DNA from: Rhizobium sp. SG_E_25_P2
GTDB taxonomy: Bacteria > Pseudomonadota > Alphaproteobacteria > Rhizobiales > Rhizobiaceae
Reading direction: 5' to 3'
NCBI RefSeq assembly: GCF_029892285.1
Contig: NZ_JARXVM010000006.1
Location: 1-64,000, forward strand
Length of the DNA: 64,000 nt
The first letter of the stretch is position 1. Every line of letters starts with the position of its first letter. Positions 56,175 to 64,000 of this stretch are shown one piece after another. The translations under genes were made by a program, and so were the position numbers. Below the pieces are notes generated by a model. It had not been told where the DNA came from. It did not search any database and saw only the letters and a list, made by a program, of their open reading frames with translations.

Positions 56175-56315
56175 GGCGCTGAAATTTCCTTTTTGCAAAC
56201 TTGCGGTGCAATGGCGTTGAGTCACGGTTAATCCGCCGGTATATGGCTTTGGCAAAACCAACATCTTCGGGCGCAAAACCGCGCCGTTGTTCCAAAATGA
56301 AACGGACCCAATTTG

Positions 56316-57248
56316 ATGCGTGCGAAAATCTTCATTGACGGCGAACATGGCACTACCGGGCTGCAGATCCGCGCGCGCATGGCCGAGCGCCGCGATGTCG
56401 AACTGCTCTCGATTCCCGAAACGGAACGCCGCAACGCCGCGATGCGGGAGGACCTGCTCAACTCGGCCGACATCGCCATATTGTGCCTGCCGGACGATGC
56501 TTCGAAGGACGCAGTGGCGATGACCGCGTCAAATCCGAACGTGCGGATTATCGATACATCCACCGCCTTCCGCGTGCATTCCGACTGGGCCTATGGTTTC
56601 GCCGAAATGGATCCGGCGCAAGTGGAAAAAATCCGCTCGGCGCGCTATGTCGCCAATCCTGGCTGCTATCCGACCGGCGCGATCGGATTGATCCGCCCGC
56701 TGCGGATGGCGGACCTTCTCCCGACCGATCATCCCATCACGGTCAATGCGGTCTCCGGCTATACCGGCGGCGGTAAGCAGCTGATCGCGCAGATGGAGGA
56801 TGAGGGACATGCCGAGCATATCGCCTCGCCGCATTTCCTCTACGGGCTTACCCTCAAGCACAAGCATGTGCCGGAGATGCGCGAACATGGCCTTTTGAGC
56901 CGCTCGCCGCTGTTCGCGCCGTCCGTAGGCCGTTTCCCGCAGGGAATGATCGTGCAGATTCCGCTGTTCCGTGACCAGCTCGCCGCAGGCGCGACAGTCG
57001 AAAGCGTGCATGCGGCGCTCACAGCGCATTACGCCGGCCAGTCGATCGTCGAGGTCGTGGCCCTTGATGCGTCCGCCAAAATGGCGCGCGTCGACGCCGT
57101 CGAACTCGCCGGAAAAGACACGATGAAACTGTTCGTCTTCGGGCAGCCTGATGGCGAGCACATCAATCTCGTGGCGCTGCTCGACAATCTCGGCAAAGGC
57201 GCGTCAGGCGCGGCGGTGCAGAACATGGATCTCATGCTTTCGGCCTGA
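56316..57248 (+). CDS. argC: N-acetyl-gamma-glutamyl-phosphate reductase
   Basis: A 310-residue short-form (type 2) ArgC. The NADP loop is [18 protein letters not shown], the catalytic Cys is in [17 protein letters not shown], and [11 protein letters not shown] and [12 protein letters not shown] complete the site. It reduces N-acetylglutamyl phosphate in arginine synthesis. The ATG at 56316 directly follows a TTG that is ignored. A striking inverted repeat follows the gene. Confidence 0.96.
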   Translation: MRAKIFIDGEHGTTGLQIRARMAERRDVELLSIPETERRNAAMREDLLNSADIAILCLPDDASKDAVAMTASNPNVRIIDTSTAFRVHSDWAYGFAEMDPAQVEKIRSARYVANPGCYPTGAIGLIRPLRMADLLPTDHPITVNAVSGYTGGGKQLIAQMEDEGHAEHIASPHFLYGLTLKHKHVPEMREHGLLSRSPLFAPSVGRFPQGMIVQIPLFRDQLAAGATVESVHAALTAHYAGQSIVEVVALDASAKMARVDAVELAGKDTMKLFVFGQPDGEHINLVALLDNLGKGASGAAVQNMDLMLSA

Positions 57249-57272
57249 CAGAGACGTTCCGGTCCAAAACAG

Positions 57273-57308
57273 CGGGTAGTGCGAATTGTTGCAATTTCGC
57301 ACTACCCG
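57273..57308. promoter_or_regulatory. Perfect 13-bp inverted repeat between argC and luxR
   Basis: CGGGTAGTGCGAA (57273-57285) and TTCGCACTACCCG (57296-57308) are exact complements spaced by 10 bases. It lies 25 bases past argC and 46 bases before luxR. As RNA it is a strong hairpin followed only by TTTCC, so it may end argC weakly. As DNA it could be a binding site for LuxR. Confidence 0.6.
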
Positions 57309-57353
57309 TTTCCATGTTACGCAGCGTGATCCTATCAGCGCCGCCGAGGGCCA

Positions 57354-58088
57354 ATGCGCTCCATCATCGCGAACATGATGTTCGACGTCATCGACCGGCT
57401 GGACAAAATGTCCAGCGAGGAACAGGCTTTTGCGGAATTGCGCAAGGTCGCGGATTTCTTCGGCCTCAACGCCTTCGCCATTTCCGGCATCCCCGATCCG
57501 CATGAAAAGATGGACCCATACGTCCTTCTGAACGGTTGGCCGCCAGAATGGGCGGCGCGCTATCTCGAACGGCAGTATTTCCGTATCGACCCGGTCATCC
57601 AGCGCACGCTTTTGTCGGACAACGCATTCGTCTGGTCCGACGCGCTGGACCCCGCCAGCGTCGACAAGCGCGCGCTCGATTTCATGGGCGAGGCTCGCGA
57701 CTTCAAGTTCATCGACGGTTTTTCCGTGCCCATCCATTCGATCATGGGCTTTCGCGCCATCGTGACTTACGCTGCGGAAGAGGTGGACATGTCGCAGGAA
57801 GGCCGCAGCGCGCTGCATATGATTTCCATCTATGCGCATAACAAGATCAAGGAACTCAAGAGCAGCAACAAGCCGCAATTGATCAAGCGCAGCGTGCAAC
57901 TGACTCCAAGGGAACGCGAATGCATTTCCTGGTGTTCGGAAGGCAAGACCGCCTGGGAGATCTCCGCGATCCTCGGCATTTCCGAACGCACTGTGTCGCA
58001 TATTCTCGAAAACGCGCAACGAAAGATGAATACAACCAATCGCGTGCAGCTTGTCGCGGAAGCGCTGCGAGCTGGGTTGATTAGATAA
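57354..58088 (+). CDS. LuxR-family quorum-sensing regulator
   Basis: A 244-residue regulator. The N-terminal autoinducer-binding domain keeps the key residues Trp66, Tyr70, Asp79, Pro80, Trp94 and Gly122 (PPEWAARYLE, FRIDPV, FVWSDA). The C-terminal LuxR helix-turn-helix reads LTPRERECISWCSEGKTAWE and ISERTVSHILENAQRKMNT. GAGGG lies just before the ATG. The luxI-type gene follows 98 bases downstream, so it most likely binds the acyl-homoserine lactone made by that enzyme. Confidence 0.94.
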   Translation: MRSIIANMMFDVIDRLDKMSSEEQAFAELRKVADFFGLNAFAISGIPDPHEKMDPYVLLNGWPPEWAARYLERQYFRIDPVIQRTLLSDNAFVWSDALDPASVDKRALDFMGEARDFKFIDGFSVPIHSIMGFRAIVTYAAEEVDMSQEGRSALHMISIYAHNKIKELKSSNKPQLIKRSVQLTPRERECISWCSEGKTAWEISAILGISERTVSHILENAQRKMNTTNRVQLVAEALRAGLIR

Positions 58089-58155
58089 CTGAAACGAAGG
58101 CGCTCGGAGCAGTCAACTAGGTAAATCACCCCATAGCAGGGTTTCCTAATCCCGC

Positions 58156-58185
58156 AGAGACTCCCCCTATTCAACGGGAGTCTCT
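58156..58185 (+). promoter_or_regulatory. Perfect hairpin holding the luxI ribosome-binding site
   Basis: AGAGACTCCC (58156-58165) and GGGAGTCTCT (58176-58185) are exact complements spaced by 10 bases. The right arm includes GGGAG, the Shine-Dalgarno of luxI, six bases before its ATG. In RNA the hairpin would hide the ribosome-binding site; as DNA it could be an operator. Either would control AHL synthesis. Confidence 0.65.
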
Positions 58186-58186
58186 A

Positions 58187-58930
58187 ATGCTCAAAATTAT
58201 TACTTCGCAAAACATCGATGAAAACGCAGCTCTCATGGAAAATGTTTGGCGTTTTCGCCATGCGCAATTCGTGGAACGGCTGGGTTGGCGCGAACTGAGT
58301 TCGGAGGACGGACGCGAGCGGGATCGTTTCGACAACGACGACGCCATCCATCTGGTGGCGGCGCGCGGCGAAACGGTGGTGGGCTATACGCGCCTGCTGC
58401 GCACCTCGGGCCCTCACCTGCTGCGCGACGTCTATCCCGATCTCATGCAGGGCCGGTCCTGGCCGCAGGAAGACGATATCTACGAATGGACCCGCTGCAT
58501 TTCCGATGAGAGGGCGGGGCAATTCGGCGACGTACAGGCCTCGCATCTGTTGATCACCGGCGTGCTCGAATTCTGCCTGTCGGCGGGCATCCGCGGCCTC
58601 GTCGTTGAAACCCATCCCAAGCTGGTCACCTGGATGCTCGAGACCGGCTATGAGGTCGAAACCCTCGCGCCGCCGCGCGACATCAACAGCGTGCCCGTCG
58701 TCGCCGTGCATATCGGCATGACGGAGAAGGCGCTCAAGCGTCACAGGGCGATGTTCGGCATTCGCGGCAGCGTGCTAGACATGGACGAGGATCTGATCAA
58801 TCCAGTCAACCGCGTGGGTCTTGTCAGGCCCTTTGGCCAGCGCATCGAGACAGACGCGCTGGAGATCGCCTTCCGCGCCGATATCGATTTCGCCGCGATG
58901 CGCGAGAGTTCGGGTTCGCGCTCGAACTGA
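58187..58930 (+). CDS. Acyl-homoserine-lactone synthase
   Basis: A 247-residue LuxI-type synthase with all the usual invariant residues: Arg24, Phe28, Trp34 (FRHAQFVERLGW), Glu44, Asp46, Asp49 (ERDRFDNDD), Arg69 (GYTRLLRT), Glu100 and Arg103 (YEWTRC). It makes an N-acyl-homoserine lactone from SAM and an acyl carrier protein substrate; the chain cannot be predicted. It is some 30 residues longer at the C-terminus than typical LuxI. It is convergent with ctaA, six bases away. Confidence 0.94.
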   Translation: MLKIITSQNIDENAALMENVWRFRHAQFVERLGWRELSSEDGRERDRFDNDDAIHLVAARGETVVGYTRLLRTSGPHLLRDVYPDLMQGRSWPQEDDIYEWTRCISDERAGQFGDVQASHLLITGVLEFCLSAGIRGLVVETHPKLVTWMLETGYEVETLAPPRDINSVPVVAVHIGMTEKALKRHRAMFGIRGSVLDMDEDLINPVNRVGLVRPFGQRIETDALEIAFRADIDFAAMRESSGSRSN

Positions 58931-58936
58931 GTAGCC

Positions 58937-60037
58937 TCAGGGGGTGCTCATCGCTGAGCTGCGTGGATATTCGCCGACATATCCACGCAGATTGGCGACC
59001 GCGTAGCCAAGGATGATCACGGCGAAGCCTTGATGGGCGAGCGCCAGTCCGATATCGACATGCGTCAGAAGCGTGGCGACGCCCAGCCCCGCTTGCGCGA
59101 ACACCATGGCGAACAGGATCGTCGCGCGCTTGGCGTGCGGCGTCCCCGGAAGCCGAAGCGACAACCAGGTCATGTTGAAACAGGCCGCCGCAAACAACAG
59201 ATAGGCGTTCATGCGGTGAACGAACTGCACCGTCTTGAAATTCTCGAACAGATTAAGCCAGAGCGGCTTCATCACGCCGAGGCCGTCGGGGATGATCGCC
59301 CCGTCGATCAACGGCCAGGTGTTGAAGGCGAGCCCGGCGTCGAGCCCGGCCACCAGCGCGCCGAGATAGATCTGCAACAGCACGAGAAACAGCAGAGCGC
59401 CTGCGGCCTTGGCCTGCGGGCTTCTCGGCATCGCCAGGCCCGCATGCGGCGCAAGCCCGCGCCAGACCCAGGCGATGGCCGCGAAGATCAGACAGGCCAC
59501 CGTGAGATGCACGGCAAGCCGGTATTGGCTGACATCGACCCGCTTGGCGAGACCGGAGGACACCATCCACCAGCCGATTGCGCCCTGCAGCCCGCCAAGG
59601 GCGAGAATACCGGTCAGCGGCCAGCGCAGCGATTTTTCAAGCCGTCCCGTGGCCCAGAAAAACAGCAACGGCACGCCGAAGATCACCCCGATCGAACGGG
59701 CGATCAGCCGATGCGCCCATTCCCACCAGAAGATCACCTTGAACTCGTCGAGCGTCATGCCTTTGTTGATCTGGCTGTATTCCGGAATCTGCTTGTAGAG
59801 CGCGAATTCCTCTTCCCATTCGGCGATGCTCAGCGGCGGGATCGCCCCATGGAGCGGTTTCCATTCGGTGATCGACAGGCCGGAATCGGTCAGCCGCGTC
59901 GCTCCGCCGACCAGCACCAGCGCGAAAATCGCGAGGAGAACGAAACCGAGCCAGGTCCGAACGGCGCGGCGATTGGCCTCGGCGCGGCCTGAACGCTTGT
60001 CGGCGCCCTCATGGGCGTTTATGGCTGTATCGATCAT
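58937..60037 (-). CDS. ctaA: Heme A synthase (COX15/CtaA)
   Basis: A 366-residue protein with eight predicted helices. The heme-ligand histidines lie in WWEWAHRLIARSIG, QFVHRMNAYLLF and LALAHQGFAVII, with GGATRLTDSGLSITEWKP in the first loop, typical of alphaproteobacterial COX15. It oxidises heme O to heme A for cytochrome aa3 oxidases. AAGGA lies before the ATG. It is divergent from the DUF2842 gene. Confidence 0.95.
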   Translation of the reverse strand: MIDTAINAHEGADKRSGRAEANRRAVRTWLGFVLLAIFALVLVGGATRLTDSGLSITEWKPLHGAIPPLSIAEWEEEFALYKQIPEYSQINKGMTLDEFKVIFWWEWAHRLIARSIGVIFGVPLLFFWATGRLEKSLRWPLTGILALGGLQGAIGWWMVSSGLAKRVDVSQYRLAVHLTVACLIFAAIAWVWRGLAPHAGLAMPRSPQAKAAGALLFLVLLQIYLGALVAGLDAGLAFNTWPLIDGAIIPDGLGVMKPLWLNLFENFKTVQFVHRMNAYLLFAAACFNMTWLSLRLPGTPHAKRATILFAMVFAQAGLGVATLLTHVDIGLALAHQGFAVIILGYAVANLRGYVGEYPRSSAMSTP

Positions 60038-60116
60038 GACGGGTCATCCTTTTACGCCAAGCTCTGCTATAACATGTACGAGCCTGGCAAGACCCATAAG
60101 CAGGATGTGAGACAAA

Positions 60117-60332
60117 ATGCCCAAGACGCTTCGCAAACTGATCGGCGTGGTGCTGATCATCGCCTTGGTGCTGATCTATGCGCTGGTCGCCACCACCGTG
60201 GCCGCCGCCACGCTCGGCGCCGCGCATTGGGGCATTCACCTGCTGTATTTCCTGTTCACGGGTCTTCTCTGGATCCTGCCGGCCATGGCGATCATCAAAT
60301 GGATGGAAAGACCGGATCGTCCCAAGGCCTGA
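60117..60332 (+). CDS. DUF2842 small membrane protein
   Basis: A 71-residue protein with two membrane helices (LIGVVLIIALVLIYALVATT and LLYFLFTGLLWILPAMAII) and a charged tail, matching DUF2842. The family is alphaproteobacterial and often lies near ctaA, as here (divergent, 79 bases). Function unknown; a link to oxidase assembly is only a guess from neighbourhood. Confidence 0.85.
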   Translation: MPKTLRKLIGVVLIIALVLIYALVATTVAAATLGAAHWGIHLLYFLFTGLLWILPAMAIIKWMERPDRPKA

Positions 60333-60464
60333 GCGGGCCTGTGCATGCTAACCCGGTGTTAACCGCGCTTTTTCAAAAAGACGCAGGTTTGGCGTCGGAT
60401 TCAGTCTTTGTTGGCCAAACAGCGTCTAGAACGCCTCAAATTCTCGTGATGGGAGTGTTGAGCC

Positions 60465-61706
60465 GTGTTGGCGGGACAGTCGAGGGCTAGGAACGTGGAC
60501 ATCACCGAAATGGAGATGGCGCCAGGAGAGAAGGAGACGCGACGTCGCGCTCCGAATCTTTCCATCGCCATCCACACGGAGATGGAACCGCTCGAGACGG
60601 AGTGGCGGGCGCTCGAAGCGGCCTCCCACAATTCCCCCCATCAGGCCTATGATTACTGCCGGGCCTGGCGCGATAGCTTCGGGCGTCCCCTGAGAATCGT
60701 CGTCGGACGCATGGATGAGCGTCTCGCCTTTGTCCTGCCGCTCGAAATCACCCGTGGACGGCTATTCACCCGCGCCCAGTTCATCGGCGCTGAACATTCC
60801 AACATCAATACCGGGCTGTTCTCTGCCGAATTCCTGGCGCGCGCCAGCCGCGACACCATGGACGCTATCGCTTCGGAGATGCGGGAGGCGCTGGTCGGCG
60901 TCGATTGTATCGTGCTGACCAATATGCCCGGCATCTGGCGCGACATGGTCATGCCGTTCACGCTGCTGCCGCATATCGCCAATCAGAACCATGCTTTCCA
61001 GTTGAGGATGAAAGCGACTTTCGTCGACACGCTTGCGCAGCTCAACGCCAAGCGTCGGCGTAAGAAATACAGCGTCGGCCATCGCCGGCTGGAAGCTCTG
61101 GGCGGCTACGAGCATGTCGTGGCGGAAACGACTGATGAGAAACATGCGCTTCTGGACATGTTCTTCGAGCAGAAGGCGGCGCGGCTCGCCGAATTCGGCC
61201 TGCCGAACGTCTTCGCCTGCCCCAAGACGCGGGCATTCCTGCACGCCACGCTCGACGCCCCGCAGGATGGAACGAATTTCCCGCTGCGTATGCATGCACT
61301 GCGAATGACCGGCGGTGAATTTGCGGGGGAGACGCCGGCGATCGCTGGCCTTACCCGCAAAGGCGATCACGTGATCGTCCAGTTCTGTTCGATCGGGTCG
61401 GGGCCGACCACGGATGGGAGCCCGGGCGAACTGCTGTTTCACCTGATGGTCGAACAATACAACCAGCACGGCGCTGGACTGTTCGACTTTGGCATCGGCG
61501 ACATGCCGTTCAAACGGTCGTGGTGCACCGACGAAACTGTGCAGATCAATGTCTCGATCCCGGTGACGCCGGTGGGCAGGCTGGCGGCGCTGAAGGAAGA
61601 AACCGCCACACGGCTGAAAACGCTGATCAAGCAGAATCCCGCGCTCTATCAGTTGCTGCAACGCATCCGCTCGCGTTCGCATACGACGCCCGTCGCTGAA
61701 GACTGA
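60465..61706 (+). CDS. GNAT-fold acyltransferase of CelD/BcsL type
   Basis: A 413-residue protein with two GNAT-like halves. The first reads EPLETEWRALEAASHNSPHQ; the second has the charged motif AKRRRKKYSVGHRRLEALGG and ends in YNQHGAGLFDFGIGDMPFKR, all typical of the CelD/BcsL group, which includes proteins for cellulose or other exopolysaccharide production. The GTG at 60465 with GGGAG ten bases upstream is used; an internal GTG at 60495 or ATG at 60510 is possible. It is convergent with the Wzz-like gene, 18 bases away; both point to surface polysaccharide. Confidence 0.82.
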   Translation: MLAGQSRARNVDITEMEMAPGEKETRRRAPNLSIAIHTEMEPLETEWRALEAASHNSPHQAYDYCRAWRDSFGRPLRIVVGRMDERLAFVLPLEITRGRLFTRAQFIGAEHSNINTGLFSAEFLARASRDTMDAIASEMREALVGVDCIVLTNMPGIWRDMVMPFTLLPHIANQNHAFQLRMKATFVDTLAQLNAKRRRKKYSVGHRRLEALGGYEHVVAETTDEKHALLDMFFEQKAARLAEFGLPNVFACPKTRAFLHATLDAPQDGTNFPLRMHALRMTGGEFAGETPAIAGLTRKGDHVIVQFCSIGSGPTTDGSPGELLFHLMVEQYNQHGAGLFDFGIGDMPFKRSWCTDETVQINVSIPVTPVGRLAALKEETATRLKTLIKQNPALYQLLQRIRSRSHTTPVAED

Positions 61707-61724
61707 CGCCCGCGCCGGCCCGGA

Positions 61725-63926
61725 TCAGGCGGCGCGGCGGCGTTTTTCCACCGAAGCAGGACGGGACGACGACAGCATCAGCATGACATCTTCGAAACCG
61801 GCGTCCAGGAAAGCGGTCGCCGTCGCCTCGATCTCGACCGGCTCGACATCGACGCCGGAGAGAATGATGTCGATGTCGCCCGCCCGCGCGATCCGGCTCA
61901 CGGCGCGGGGATCGGCTGCGCCGCATTCGACGATGACGCAGTCATAGGCCCGGGCAAGCCCGCCCAGCACCAGCGCGATCCGCTCGACGCCGCGCATAGC
62001 CCGTCGGGGATCGGCATCGCCCTGCGGCACAATATGCGCCTCGCTGTCGACATCTGCATGGATGATTTCGCTATAGGCGGCCTCTCCCAACAGGAGATTG
62101 GTGACGCCCGGCAGCGAACGCTGCTCGGCCATCAATTGGGTTGGGATCGCCGAACCTGTCATGTCGACCAGCACCACGCGCGCGCCCTTTTCCGCCATCA
62201 GACGCGCCAGGCCGACAACGGAAGCAGAGCCTTCGTCACCGGATAGAGACACCGAGGCAACCAAGGCAATACCGGCGCTGATCAGATGTTCGGCCACCGC
62301 CTCGCGCGAGAATTCGTCGTCAACGGGCGGCGCCGCAACCTCATTGGCCGCCACGTCTTCGTCTTCTTGCTCCACCTCGTCCTCGTCTTCGAAGGAGAGA
62401 AGGCTTTTCGCGGGCGCGGGCTTTGAGACGATGCGCTGCGGTTCGGAAAGAGCGACGGTTTTCACCGTCTCGGCCTGGGGAGCAGGCGTCAGATCCTCGT
62501 CGTCTTCGATGTCGGTCTCGTAACGCACAGGCCGGATGGCCCGCCCGGAGAACAGCTCCGTCAGCAGCACGAACACCGAACTGAGCATGAAGCCCGCAAG
62601 CGCGGTGACGATGACGATCGGCAAGGTTTTCGGGAAATAGGGCTCGGTCGGCATCGGCGCGCGCGAGATGATGCGGGCGTCGGCCGGCGTTGCGTTCATG
62701 TCCTTTTCGCTCATCGCTTCGCGATAGCGGGCGAGATAGGTTTCCAGCAATTGACGCTGGGCGCTGGCCTCGCGCTCAAGCGCGTTCAGCCCGACCCGCT
62801 TCTCCTGCGAGGTGGCGGTATCGGCCTTGACCTCGCCGAGTTGCTTTAAAAGTTGCTGCTCGCGCAGTTTCGCGACCCTGGCCTCGCTTTCGAGGCTTGC
62901 GAGGATCTTGCGGGTTTCAGACTGGATCTGTTGGCGAATCCCCGTGAGCTGCGAGCGCAGCCCCTTGAGACGCGGATGGCCATCCAGCAACTGCGTCGAC
63001 AGGTCGGCAATCTGGCCTTCGATGCCCGACTGGGTCTCCTTGAGGCGCTGGATCATCTGCGAGCCGACGACTTCGCCGAGCGAGTCGGCGCCGCGACCCG
63101 ATGTCAACGCGGTGCGCACCGTCTCGGCGCGGGCCTCTGCATTGGCGCGTTCGCCGCGCACCCGGGCGAGTTCCTGGGAAATGTCGTTGAGCTGCTGTTC
63201 GGAGAAGGTCGATTGCTGACCGGTCTGGAACAGATCGGACTGCGACCGGTATTGGGCGGCCTTGGCTTCCGCCTCGCGCACCTTCTCGCGCAGATTGGCG
63301 ATTTCAGGCTCCAGCCATTTCGCCGTCTCGTTGGTCGAATCGAGCTTGGCGCCAGACTGCAGCGAGAGATAAACATCGGCGATGGCGTTGGGAATGGCGT
63401 TGGCCAGCGCCGGGTCCTTGGACGAAAACTGGATGGCGATAACGCGCGATTTGTCGACCTGATAGACCTGCAGCTTCTTGGCGAACTCGCCCAGCACCCG
63501 TTCGTCGGGCGGGGCGTCGAGCGGATTTTTCATCAGGCCCAGCATCACGAAGAAGCGGGTGGCGATCGAGGGATCGGCGCTGGGGTCGAATTCCGGCCGT
63601 TCATAGAGCTTGAAGTCGCGGGCGATCGTTTTGATGAGATCGGTGGATTGCAGGAGCGCCACCTGGGAGGCGACGCCCGCCTCGTCGAGAACGCTGCCGA
63701 CCGCAGCCGCGTCGCTCGGACGGCGCGCCAGTTCCGGAGACCGCTCCTCGATCAGCACCTGCGCCTCGCTCTGATATTTGGGCGACACCAGGCTGGCGCC
63801 GGCAAAACCGAGCGCGCCAAGGCAGACGGTGGACGCGAGCACGAGCATGCGCCGGCGCCATATCGCGCCGAACAGACCCGCGAGATCAATATCCGCGTCT
63901 TCTCCATTTTTCCAAGCGCCGGACAT
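61725..63926 (-). CDS. Wzz/ExoP-like polysaccharide co-polymerase with degenerate kinase domain
   Basis: A 733-residue protein. TM1 is at about residues 29-47 in a Wzz domain (DIDLAGLFGAIWRRRMLVLA). A long periplasmic coiled coil follows (REAEAKAAQYRSQ to QQLLKQLGEVKAD), then the PEYFPK-type segment MPTEPYFPKTLP and TM2 near residue 440. The C-terminal domain has the BY-kinase fold, but its Walker A reads SLSGDEGSASV without GKS/T, and Walker A' reads VVLVDMTGS. There is no tyrosine-rich tail. It probably sets chain length without autophosphorylating. Convergent with the CelD-like gene. Confidence 0.88.
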   Translation of the reverse strand: MSGAWKNGEDADIDLAGLFGAIWRRRMLVLASTVCLGALGFAGASLVSPKYQSEAQVLIEERSPELARRPSDAAAVGSVLDEAGVASQVALLQSTDLIKTIARDFKLYERPEFDPSADPSIATRFFVMLGLMKNPLDAPPDERVLGEFAKKLQVYQVDKSRVIAIQFSSKDPALANAIPNAIADVYLSLQSGAKLDSTNETAKWLEPEIANLREKVREAEAKAAQYRSQSDLFQTGQQSTFSEQQLNDISQELARVRGERANAEARAETVRTALTSGRGADSLGEVVGSQMIQRLKETQSGIEGQIADLSTQLLDGHPRLKGLRSQLTGIRQQIQSETRKILASLESEARVAKLREQQLLKQLGEVKADTATSQEKRVGLNALEREASAQRQLLETYLARYREAMSEKDMNATPADARIISRAPMPTEPYFPKTLPIVIVTALAGFMLSSVFVLLTELFSGRAIRPVRYETDIEDDEDLTPAPQAETVKTVALSEPQRIVSKPAPAKSLLSFEDEDEVEQEDEDVAANEVAAPPVDDEFSREAVAEHLISAGIALVASVSLSGDEGSASVVGLARLMAEKGARVVLVDMTGSAIPTQLMAEQRSLPGVTNLLLGEAAYSEIIHADVDSEAHIVPQGDADPRRAMRGVERIALVLGGLARAYDCVIVECGAADPRAVSRIARAGDIDIILSGVDVEPVEIEATATAFLDAGFEDVMLMLSSSRPASVEKRRRAA

Positions 63927-64000
63927 GCTTCACCCCACAAACAAAATATAGGCTGAAACCTAAACAAACACGGTAAGCAAACCCTTAACGGAACCGGCCT

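Noticed and set aside
58100-58160. A canonical lux or tra box upstream of luxI
   Set aside because: An imperfect dyad around 58120-58150 (TAGGTAAA with TTTCCTA) exists, but it does not fit the 18-20-bp lux/tra box consensus well enough to claim.
63960-64000. A CtrA site (TTAA-N7-TTAA) upstream of the Wzz-like gene
   Set aside because: TTAA and TTAC are present on the minus strand, but the spacing is eight and one half-site is imperfect.

Overview
The window reads as chromosomal DNA of a GC-rich alphaproteobacterium, most likely of the order Rhizobiales (Hyphomicrobiales). The case rests on gene content: a CckA-type hybrid kinase, heme A synthase of the COX15/CtaA type, short-form argC, the small PurL, an alphaproteobacterial SOS-like box (GTAC-N7-GTTC) before recA, an IRO/RirA-like box before a siderophore receptor, a FliO-like protein with a proline-rich tail, small families frequent in rhizobia (DUF1127, DUF982, DUF2842, DUF6455, DUF924), and an intergenic repeat at 47892-47996 whose motif recalls dispersed repeats of that order. 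No database search was possible. No tRNA, rRNA, CRISPR array or intact insertion sequence was recognised.

Layout. 1-2.4 kb: a palindromic repeat, a DUF1127 protein divergent from a MocR-type regulator, and a CsbD-like protein. 2.6-6.9 kb: purL, bolA, two unknowns, a Nudix hydrolase and monothiol glutaredoxin grxD. 7-9.5 kb: two tandem Bcr/CflA-type efflux proteins. 9.5-13.4 kb: two inositol-monophosphatase-family genes coupled to ttcA, a 47-residue membrane protein, and rpsD with a structured leader. 13.4-18.2 kb: terC followed by a lower-GC insert (EnvZ/OmpR-type pair, PAP2 phosphatase, small membrane protein) that ends in a second diverged copy of the 3' end of terC; this is the clearest sign of acquired DNA. 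18-24 kb: an Lrp regulator divergent from an EamA transporter, a HerA-like ATPase, a HemG-like flavodoxin, and an isolated flagellin. 24-28 kb: icd and three secreted proteins carrying four related DUF3828-like domains. 28-34 kb: trmJ-murI, an EAL protein, a SulP transporter and a GGDEF protein. 34-40.3 kb: alaS, recA with an SOS-like box, and a psuK-psuG pseudouridine operon. 40-48 kb: small metabolic and unknown genes, the FliO-like protein divergent from cckA. 48-53 kb: an EamA transporter, a TonB receptor, and rplM-rpsI with a hairpin-rich leader. 53-58 kb: agmatinase, a sulfatase-fold membrane enzyme with a Pho-box-like site, and argC. 57-64 kb: a luxR-luxI quorum-sensing pair with strong inverted repeats, ctaA, a GNAT/CelD-like protein and a Wzz/ExoP-like polysaccharide co-polymerase.

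Most genes are core metabolism, translation and repair. The regulatory layer is richer than usual: quorum sensing with a luxI ribosome-binding site inside a perfect hairpin, c-di-GMP synthesis and breakdown either side of SulP, CckA signalling, and a recently acquired two-component/PAP2 cassette. The best candidates for something undescribed are that cassette with its 14-bp inverted repeat, the luxI hairpin, the DUF3828-like array and the nested palindromic repeat at the left end.
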